Of a stretch of 64,000 nucleotides of DNA, positions 52,201 through 60,836 are shown piece by piece. The position numbers and the translations under genes are program-made. Location of the stretch: positions 2,483,730 through 2,547,729 of the forward strand of contig CAIIXF020000007.1 in assembly GCA_903813345.2 (NCBI GenBank). Reading direction: 5' to 3'. This stretch comes from Owenia fusiformis. Lineage: Eukaryota > Annelida > Polychaeta > Sabellida > Oweniidae. Each line of letters opens with the position of its first letter. The stretch's first letter is position 1. The notes under the pieces were generated by a model that did not search any database, was not told where the DNA came from, and worked only from the letters and a program-made list of their open reading frames with translations.

Positions 52201-55200
52201 TACATTGCAGTCTAATACAGTACAGTGCAGTCTAATACAGTACAGTGCAGTCTAATACAGTACAGTACAGTCTAATACAGTACATTGCAGTCTTATACAA
52301 TACAGCGCAGTCTAATACAGTACAGTGCAGTCTAATACAGTACAGTGCAGTCTAATACAGTACAGTGCAGTCTAATACAGTACAGTGCAGTCTAATACAG
52401 TACAGTGCAGTCTAATACAGTACAGTACAGTCTAATACAGTACATTGCAGTCTAATACAATACAGTGCAGTCTAATACAGTACAGTGCAGTCTAATACAG
52501 TACATTGCAGTCTAATACAGTACAGTGCAGTCTAATACAGTACAGTACAGTCTAATACAGTACATTGCAGTCTAATACAATACAGTGCAGTCTAATACAG
52601 TACAGTGCAGTCTAATACAGTACAGTGCAGTCTAATACAATACAGTGCAGTCTAATACAGTACAGTGCAGTCTAATACAGTACAGTGCAGTCTAATACAG
52701 TACATTGCAGTCTAATACAGTACAGTGCAGTCTAATACAGTACAGTACAGTCTAATACAGTACATTGCAGTCTAATACAATACAGTGCAGTCTAATACAG
52801 TACAGTGCAGTCTAATACAGTACAGTGCAGTCTAATACAATACAGTGCAGTCTAATACAGTACAGTGCAGTCTAATACAGTACAGTGCAGTCTAATACAG
52901 TACATTGCAGTCTAATACAGTACAGTGCAGTCTAATACAGTACAGTGCAGTCTAATACAATACAGTGCAGTCTAATACAGTACAGTGCAGTCTAATACAG
53001 TACAGTGCAGTCTAATACAGTACATTGCAGTCTAATACAGTACAGTGCAGTCTAATACAGTACAGTGCAGTCTAATACAGTACAGTGCAGTCTAATACAG
53101 TACAGTGCAGTCTAATACAGTACAGTGCAGTCTAAAACAGTACAGTATAGTACAAACAGGTAAATAATGCAGTGTTTATGCTTTGTCAGTTAAACTTTGA
53201 TTTATTCATTTCTCACCTTTGCTAGCTGCAGAACTGATACAATATCAAGCCGACCATTAAATGTGGCAATGTCTATGGCATTTTGGTCAAACTGAAATAA
53301 AATACATCATCATGTACAGCCAACTAACATTTCAAGTAATTTCCCAGAACGAACAACAAATACATGTACATGTAGAGACATAAAGTCTGAAAAACATTTA
53401 GTAGCTGTACTGTTCAGTAGATTTCTATCAACGATCCATTATGTGGATTTTTGAGAGAAGATAAGAGACCTCATAATATAGACCAAGAAATTTTGAAAAG
53501 AGCATTTTCCCACAATTAGGCTTATATGAATGACTTCATGAAGAAAGGCTTCTGGATAAATTTTCTGAGAAATTCTAACACTATACAACAGGTAATTTTA
53601 TCAGATTTTTGGAAAAGAAAATTTTTTAGAGGGATGCGCGCCCCCAGGCACTTCCCCTAGATCCGCTAGTGCAACTGACCTTGTTTTCACATGTGGTATC
53701 CGCTCCATGCCTCAGTAATGTATTCATGACATTTATATGTCCTTTTTCTACAGACCATTGGAGAGGTGTCATCTTCAGCTGAGAAAATATAAAAAATATT
53801 TCAATCACAGACATAATTAAGATAATGGGGTACATGTACATCAATCCATTCATTCATAAAGAGATTTCTTGGGTCTTTGGCAAAATTTATAGAGGCTCGA
53901 CAACAGTCCATGTGCTGAAAGTGACATTTGCCTGAACGTGAGAGAGGTTTACTGAATGACGATTCAAGATTTATTGCAAAACTTCTTAAATGGAAAACAG
54001 AAAGCAAGATGATCACCCTAATGTTAATCAGCTGAAGAACTTGGTAATCTGTAATATGTGTAGGAATTTGAAGATCATTTGGTGTAAATCTGAATGGCAG
54101 TCAGAAAAAAATAGCCACCCCAAAAGTTATTCATTCATAGGATGTAACCAATTTCCTGAAAACTGACATACATTGAAGCACTAATGTTGATGGGTGGACT
54201 GATACCTATATTCCATCCCATAAGGATCACTGTGTCACTTTGTTCATCAGCTTGAGAAACTTTGAATATATAAGTAAGTTTTTTATATGCCTAAGATCCA
54301 GTGAATCTACTTATAGTTAGGGTATATGCTTTTTTAAGATCAATTTTAAATTTAATGGAATTTTTCAAGTTTCAATTTCAATTATATTTAGTCAACATAA
54401 ATATTGAATATTAAATTAAAAGATAACTATCAAAAAATATTATACCATATCTTTAGCTTCAATATCAGCCCCTTGTTTGACAAGTAATTCCACAATATCA
54501 GAGTGACCCTCCTGACTGGCAATATGAAGTGGAGTTCTGTCTACTTTAGTTCTTGCATCCCGACTTATTCCAGCACGTAGCAATACCTCTGCTGTTTTTA
54601 TATGTCCAAATCTTGCAGCAAAATGTAACGGTGATGTTCCCAACTGGAAAATGTACAATAAAAATAGGATTTTTGAAGGGTAATTTTCAAATATCATAAA
54701 TTGTCAAAATGGTAGATGTGTCCATCATTATACAGACTTGCTAACCTAAAATGAAAAAATTTTCAAAATCCGGAAGTTTTTGCGGGAGATTTTTGAAAAA
54801 AACGTTAGTTTTTATGGGAGATTTAAAATACGGGAGTTTTTGCGGTAAATTTTGAAAAAAAAAACGGGAGTTTTTACGGGAGATTTTGAAAAAACGGGGG
54901 TATTACGGGAGATTTTTTTAAAAAGGTATTTTTCGAGGTAACTTTTAAAAAACGTGACTTTTTTTACGGAAAATTTCTGAAAAAACAGAGTTTTAACGGT
55001 AGATTTCGGAAAAACTGGAGTTTTTACGGTAGTTTTCTGAAAAAAACAGGAGTTTTTACGGTAGATTTGGGAAAAAACAGGAGTTTTTACGGTAGATTTC
55101 GGAAAAACGGGAGTTCTTACGGTAGGTTTCTGAAAAAACGGGTGTTTTTACGGTAGATTTTGAAAAAAACGGGAGTTTTTACGGTAGATTTATGAAAAAA

Positions 55201-56219
55201 CTGGAGTTTTTACTATAGATTTTGAAAAAACTGGAGTTTTTACGGTATGCTTAGGGCAATCTGCGTGAGGTTCCATTTTTAGGTTCGGTTTTTCGTGCAT
55301 GAGCATTAAATCCAGCGATTTAATTGGTTGAAATTATTATGACGCATGCGCAGTTAATAAATTAATTAGGACTTATAATCTAAGATAGATGTCACTTACG
55401 TTCATTATTTCACAGCAGTCTCTACCCATAATGCGCCTTATATTGCGGGAATATTTTGTTTAGCGCCAAATAAAAATAAAATGTATTCTCCCGACAGAAG
55501 TATGACAGAATATGAACTGGCCCCCGTTTGTGAACATTTGGTGTGCAAACTTATACCGAACTGATCGCAGAAAAGCAATTTGAATCATGGGAATGTACTT
55601 TTAAGTTATTTATAAAAGTATCGATAGTGAACCATGGGAGCCAATCCTTTTTGGAGTAAAAGAAAGAAGCGTGCCTGCAATAATCAAGGTCACAAATTTG
55701 TCAAATTCCTTTTAAATACGGTAGATTTCGACAGCAAAAAACGAAGATTTTACGGGAGTTATACCAAGAATACGGGAGATTTTACGGGAGTTATACCAGA
55801 AAACAGGAGATTTTACAGATTTTACGGGAGTTATGCCAGAATACGGGAGATTTTACGGGAGATTTCAGCAAAAATACGGGAGATTTTACGGCCATATTTT
55901 TAAAAAAATTACGGGAGATTTTAGTAGAAATACTGTACGGGAGTTTTTACGGGAGAAAACGGTCGGGAGTTTGGTATTTTTTACGGAAAAACAAAAAATT
56001 TACGGGAGATTCCCGTAAAAAAACGGGAGGTTGGCAAGTCTGTTATAAATATTTGGGTGATTTAATATCAGAATAACAGAGACTACTGTATAAACAATCT
56101 TGGCATCCTACCCAGTCTGTAGTAAAGGGGGCTCCATTTGCCATCAGAGATCGCACATCATCTGTATCACCAATCTTTGCAGACTCCAGGAGTCTCTTCC
56201 CTAAATCAACCAATGACAT
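49224..56219 (-). CDS. GABPB: GA-binding protein subunit beta (ETS partner, ankyrin protein)
   Basis: Ten minus-strand exons join in frame: 56219-56112, 54643-54446, 53778-53680, 53291-53217, 51716-51599, 51259-51161, 50853-50749, 50405-50314, 49962-49741, 49325-49224; 405 aa, near the vertebrate size. The N-terminus ([18 protein letters not shown]) and residues about 5-130 form the ankyrin repeats that contact GABP alpha ([45 protein letters not shown]). A middle acidic/Thr-rich part holds the conserved [19 protein letters not shown] activation segment and an AKRAR putative nuclear signal. The last exon is a leucine-zipper coiled coil ([14 protein letters not shown]...) used for dimerisation. 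It should be a nuclear transcription factor subunit that binds DNA only through GABP alpha. Splice sites are canonical throughout. Confidence 0.97.
49550..49675 (-). repeat. GGTGACA-family repeat copy, minus orientation
   Basis: GGCATTAACATGCAAAATGTCACCACC...CACAAAAAGTTGGTATTATAACAATATGTCACCA is the reverse complement of the family ends seen at 27605-27723. It lies in the last GABP beta intron. Confidence 0.65.
50595..50735 (-). repeat. GGTGACA-family repeat copy, minus orientation
   Basis: AAGGCATTTACTTGCATGCAAAATGTCACAACC...CCATCCACAAAAAAGTTAGAGACTATAACAATATGTCACAAC matches the copy at 49550-49675. It sits between GABP beta exons 7 and 8. Confidence 0.65.
52103..53153. repeat. 20-bp minisatellite, about 50 copies, with higher-order structure
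   Basis: The unit is TACAGTGCAG TCTAATACAG. From 52141 it keeps exact 20-bp phase for about 1 kb. Variants are TACATTGCAG, TACAGTACAG and units ending TACAA. The TACAGTACAG variant is followed every time (4 of 4) by TACATTGCAG ending TACAA. The ten-unit pattern at 52501-52700 recurs at 52701-52900, giving a 200-bp higher-order repeat. It lies in the GABP beta intron between exons 4 and 5. Confidence 0.95.
54733..56042. mobile_element. hAT-like element, 1,310 bp, with TTATA duplication
   Basis: The left end CAGACTTGCTAACC and the right end GGTTGGCAAGTCTG are 14-bp inverted repeats with one mismatch, flanked by TTATA at 54728-54732 and 56043-56047. Large blocks of ACGGGAGTTTTTACGGTAGATTT-like tandem repeats occupy both subterminal parts (about 54770-55250 and 55740-56030). 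The unique centre (55255-55690) has an NRF1-like ACGCATGCGCAGTT and a short frame ([14 protein letters not shown]...) that runs into the repeats. No transposase is present, so it is non-autonomous. It fills most of GABP beta intron 1 (54644-56111). Confidence 0.85.
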
Positions 56220-56408
56220 CTGAAAGAATATTCAATCCTGATTAAAGTCTGACCTTTCTATAAAACACAATATTTGAACATATATTATTTTTACATTTTC
56301 ATGCAACTGAGAAGATTATTAATGCTTCGTTATACACTTGATGTATTTATAATGTGTTTTTCTGCAAAATATCAAAGCACAAACAAGCACCCATTGAGTT
56401 AAAAAGAA

Positions 56409-56479
56409 TGCACAACGCCGGATTCGAACAGTGGTTGACCGTGCGTGGCCAGCTAGAATTTTACCACTAACTCATCTCA
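56409..56479 (-). ncRNA. tRNA-Gly-like sequence (tRNA-derived SINE head or tRNA pseudogene)
   Basis: The minus strand reads GTTAGTGGTAAAATTCTAG, like the A box of glycine tRNA, then GCCACGC (GCC anticodon region) and GTTCGAATCC (B box). Stem pairing in the anticodon and acceptor parts is degraded, so a working tRNA is unlikely. Confidence 0.55.
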
Positions 56480-56654
56480 GTTTATCATATTCCTGCCTGA
56501 AATTTAATGCAGCCTATTCTTAACATTCTAATCTATTAGTTAGTCACGTGATGTTCAATTTCGATTTAATAAAAAATTTTTATTGCATGGTTTAAAAATA
56601 TTTGCTTATTGATAACTTTCACAAAAGAGAATTATTTTTGAGTTTGGAGATTAT

Positions 56655-56890
56655 TAATTGTTGGATTTACACTAGCGCGCTAAGACGTCTTAGCTAAAAC
56701 GTTTTAGGGTTAAAACCTTTTACAAGTGTAATGTAAATCCAGATTTACTCAAGAGCTCTCAGCTAACAGCGCTTAGCTATAAAGTTTTAGGACCTTAGTC
56801 ATAGCCAAGTCTTAGCGTTAAATCGTTTTACAAGCAAATGTAAATCCATCGGTTTTGGCTAAGAGTTCTTAACCCGTTTTTTTGCGTTGC
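56655..56890. repeat. Degenerate inverted/direct repeat around TGTAAATCCA and CTTAGC words
   Basis: TGGATTTACACTAGCGCGCTAAGACGTCTTAGCTAAAACG is followed by TACAAGTGTAATGTAAATCCA, then a second similar block ending ACAAGCAAATGTAAATCCA. It resembles a small MITE with two related halves. Confidence 0.45.
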
Positions 56891-57567
56891 GCCGAACGAA
56901 ACATTTGAAACTTTCCATTTACATATGTAGCATGGTCCTTTATTTTGTCTTATCCCTTTTTCCCAATATCATCCCATAATTATTGAGAAGAACTTATTTG
57001 CCTGGCGATTTATCATAATCCTAATTTATGCATAAAATCTTCCTGGTCTCTTTCATGCTTTTAACAATGCTGTCTTTTGACACATTTTCAGACAAAAATC
57101 AAAAGATTGTTCATTGACCTTTACTGAGCACCTACTTTTAGCTATTTTTCGGTCACATTTTCAGAGGGCTGAAAAGGTTATTTCATCATGTTATAGTCAT
57201 TCTGACCATTTCCAGTAATGTAATTGATATGTGGAACTAGTTAAACTGACTGGAGGTCCAAACAGAACTCTGTTATCTTGGTTCAAAAAATTTTCAAAAT
57301 CGGGCATGGTTTTGTTACTTTTTGTTTTGTCATTTCCTGTTCACTTCCATGGCACCTTAACTTAAGTGCGAACATGCACGATGTGTGCCATGTTTTTTTC
57401 TAGTCATTTCGTTTAGTTCCATGGAGTTTGTGTTTCAGTGTAACTTGCGCAAAAATGGCGGACCAATGACAGAATTAACAGGTAAAATCACTTTAGAGAA
57501 CTTTTTTACCTATAATAGCCAAACTTTTGTTTTATTTGTGCATTTTATCTATCAGATAAGAGTCTCA

Positions 57568-57735
57568 GGGCTATATAGGCAAATCCTTATCCCGTACAAG
57601 GACTATAGTCCTGAGAACGTCTCAATCTTTTGCCTGTACAAGAAGCGTAGAAAATTCTCCTATGTTGTAATCGTACAGGCAAAAGATTGCGCTCGGTCCA
57701 GGACTATAGTTCTGGAATAGGATAAGGCAAATCCA
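57568..57735. repeat. Foldback repeat, arms about 65 bp
   Basis: GGCAAATCCTTATCCCGTACAAGGACTATAGTCCTG...CAATCTTTTGCCTGTAC is inverted as GTACAGGCAAAAGATTG...CAGGACTATAGTTCTGGAATAGGATAAGGCAAATCC. The spacer is about 30 bp. The frame through it is not a gene. Confidence 0.75.
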
Positions 57736-57963
57736 TATTGGTAGGAGTACTCTCTTTAGTTTGAAAACTCATCCTTCATTATTTTGTATCAGCACTATAG
57801 ATCAACTTTTGAAAAAATATTCGAAATAAAATTAAAAAAGTAAAAATGCCAAGCGGAAGTTGTTTGTAGTTCAATGTTTTTTATAATTTACTAAATTATT
57901 AGGTCCTGAACCAACATATAAAAGTATCAGGTAGAATCTCATGTATCTGTTTTATTTTCTTAC

Positions 57964-58410
57964 CTTTTGATGACGCTGAATAAGTCTACATTTACACGGA
58001 AAAGCGATATAAAAGTCAAAATTTTAGCATCCGGAAGTACCAATGTTTTTCCGGAAGCATGTGCCCGAATATTTACTACGCGCATAGAAGTGACTTTGAT
58101 GTCATTTTGCAAGATAAAATATATAGAACTGCTCATTATATAATTTTTTGTAAAATAAAGCTAGAAACTTGTATTATCTGGACATCTTAAACACGATAAA
58201 AGGACAACTGGCAACAAACTAATTTATGTACTCGCAATAATAATTTGTAAACAGGCTGACCTCACGCGAGAAACCGCGATAAGTTTCGACCTACGCATGC
58301 GCAGTTCAATAGAGTTTATTTTGACCACACCTTTCCGGTTGATTTTCTCTCTGCATTTTCACTATTATTCCACAAATGAAGCATGCGATTTTCACATGTG
58401 TATAACAGAG
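57964..58410. promoter_or_regulatory. Shared head-to-head promoter region of GABPB and TLNRD1
   Basis: On the minus strand TCATCAAAAG|GTAAGA puts a donor at 57963/57964, a likely 5'-UTR exon for GABP beta whose acceptor abuts the ATG at 56219. On the plus strand AACAGAG|GTAAGG at 58410/58411, with an acceptor at 58641-58642, suggests a 5'-UTR exon for TLNRD1. Between them are CCGGAAGT (58031-58038), CCGGAAGC (58051-58058), CTTTCCGG (58331-58338) and ACGCATGCGCA (58293-58303), matching ETS/GABP and NRF1 site patterns. No TATA box is evident. Exon ends are inferred. Confidence 0.5.
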
Positions 58411-58731
58411 GTAAGGGCCAATATACCAAGTATGTATATATATTTTTCTAAGAGCACCGTCACTTGTTTAGGTACCTTATGCAGTGATTGAAATTGTGTC
58501 GTCTGTATTTTCTGTATTGAATTGCATTGAAACACAGTATGAATGTGAATGTATTATTCACAGCTGATCATGATTTAGTGGTTTGTGAAGTTGACACCCT
58601 ATTCATTATTATATGATTCAAATGTAAATATTTCATTTGTAGTTGTTCCCAAGGGCAGGACTCAATACGCCCCTTTGTAGCAGGATCACTCATGTTGGAT
58701 CACAACAGTTGACATCGATGAGACTCTTGTT

Positions 58732-60381
58732 ATGGTGTGTTCTACAACGGAGCCTGTGCCTGACAGCCTCATGTCCACCCCAAAAACACGAGAGGTGGCA
58801 CTGACATGTAATTGGTGCCAGGCAAAAATACAATCAGTTGCTGACTTCTTACTGCTTTCAAACGATCTACGACCAGTCATGAGAGAAAGTGTTGCTGTTT
58901 GTGGTGACTCGTATTCAAAATGCCGGGACACAATTATCGCAAGAACAAAAGGATTATCAGTTTTAATTAGCTCCATGAATGCTCAACTACACAGTGTTAC
59001 CACACGTTGGCATGACATCAGGGATTGTTTAAAAGAAATCACTGAGCTTGTGATAAGCATCATAGAATGTTGCGCCCATGCAACTCTTATAATAAGTGTA
59101 CAAAAATACCAGTGCTTGCAATCTCAGCCAGGGGTCATAGACAAATACACAATGGTACGTGCCAATATAGACATTGAACTGTGCTGTAGGAGAATACAGC
59201 AATCAAACCCAGTCATTGAGGAACTTTCACCGCAGCTCTTAGTAGATATTTGCTCAGAAATTTCCCATAATTTATCCGTAATGACGGAGTGTTGTCATCG
59301 TGCTATAGCGTGCACAGATGACTGTAACCAAGAGCAGTATAAACTATGTGTAAAGTGCCTCACAGCAAGCGCGAGTTGCTTAATCAACAGTATTAAACTT
59401 TACAAGGCTAGTCCTACACCGACACATCATCACCGCTGTGTTACATTTGCAGAGCCGTTAATAGCAGCAGCCAAGGCTCTAGTGACATTTTCCACTGAGG
59501 AAGAATTTACGGGTATACCTGGAAGTACAACCTCTGCTGGCAGAGAGGCACAAACCGCAATACTTGGTAATTATCTTCGTTTATTTGTTTGTTCTTCACA
59601 CTTGACTATTGCTTTTATGGTCATTTTATGATTGCCACAATTGCAGGGTTATTATGACGATACTCTATACCTCATGCACATTTTAAAGATTGTAGAATCA
59701 GTCAATCAATAACCAGACCAAATCAGAATGGGATAATGTCAACAATTTTGATTTTGTTGCTTTTATTTAAATCATCATTTATAAAGGATATTGTGGTATT
59801 GAAGAAATCATCTCCTTTACTTTACACTCTGCTACATTGATATTTGGTGGATTTATTATATTGTATGCACATAACATGTAATGAATGTATGACATTGACT
59901 AAATGGTTCTAAATGCTCATTCAAATGAACCGAAATGGTGAAGTTCATGTAATTTGTCATCATCAATACAAGACTGGGTGCTATCCCTGTGAAATTTGAA
60001 ATTGCCAATATCATTCTGAAAATATCTCATCCTCCATTGCCTCAACATTTTTTTTCAATCCTACAATATATACATGAGATATGCATGATACATTGAAGGG
60101 AAATTCAAATTAATAAGGCAGGTATGTACAAGCTGTTTGTATGTACAAGCTGTTATCATATGGTACAGTAAGATTGTTTTCTTTGCATTACAGGTTCTAC
60201 AATGGGTATCACATCTTCATGTACATCCTTTATTAAAGCTATTCGGGATATAGCATATGACAATACAAATGAACGGCATCGTCAACGAGTACCAATATGT
60301 AGTCAGTCCATATCTAAATCCATAGGGCAACTTGCTGAGGTGTTAGTCAGATTTCAAATGGAAGACATGAGTTTGAATTAG
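58732..60381 (+). CDS. TLNRD1: Talin rod domain-containing protein 1 (TLNRD1/MESDC1)
   Basis: Two exons join in frame (58732-59566, 60194-60381), giving 340 aa; the human protein is about 362 aa. Diagnostic matches to the family include CNWCQAKIQSVADFLLLS, CRDTIIARTKGLSVLISS, ECCAHA, QYKLCVKCLTASASCLI and the REAQTAILG segment at the splice junction. The protein is all-helical, related to talin rod bundles R7-R8, and in vertebrates it dimerises and bundles F-actin. It should be a cytosolic actin-binding adaptor. The vertebrate gene is, to my knowledge, intronless in its coding part, whereas here a 627-bp intron splits the conserved ILG-S junction. The tail after residue 300 is shorter and more diverged. 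Confidence 0.95.
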
Positions 60382-60465
60382 ATGTATGTATACACTCATA
60401 AATATGTTGCCAGCCTCCTCAAGCCGTCCATCAGAATAGCCAAGAACTAAATACAGATACAGAAA

Positions 60466-60471
60466 AATAAA
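60466..60471 (+). terminator. Polyadenylation signal of TLNRD1
   Basis: AATAAA 85 bp after the stop codon. Confidence 0.6.
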
Positions 60472-60664
60472 GGATTGAAACGGGATGACTTTTGGATATA
60501 TTTTCGCAAGATATCAATATGCAAAAGTTGACAAAAAAGTGTGACGAGCTAATGAATCATATTATTCATTTTACTTGGCCAACCTTAAGTATATAGATGT
60601 CAGTGATGGTAATCTACATGTATATGATTTATGTTATTATGAATGGATTATAGTGTAGTAGTAT

Positions 60665-60836
60665 AGTGAAACCTGCAAAGTGTAACACCTGTAGAAGTGG
60701 AACACCTCATTAGTGGAACACTTCGGAGCCCCAGGACCAATTGTCTTCATGTTAAATGTACCTCTTTAAGTTGAACACCTCCCAAGTGGAACACCTTTTA
60801 GAGGTACCAAGGTGTTCCACTTTGACAGGTTTTACT
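60665..60836. mobile_element. Short MITE with GTGAAACCTG-type inverted repeats
   Basis: AGTGAAACCTGCAAAGTGTAACACCT at the left is matched by AGGTGTTCCACTTTGACAGGTTTTACTT at the right. Internal GTGGAACACCT words repeat four to five times. The termini resemble Tc1/pogo-type elements (GTGAAACC), and T/A-rich flanks are present. Confidence 0.6.

Noticed and set aside
52103-53153. Regular repeat array suggesting a CRISPR
   Set aside because: Units are contiguous with no unique spacers, the genome is eukaryotic, and the pattern is that of a minisatellite.
57385-57720. 111-codon plus-strand frame near the GABPB/TLNRD1 promoter
   Set aside because: Its second half runs through a foldback repeat and the first half shows no domain; treated as chance.
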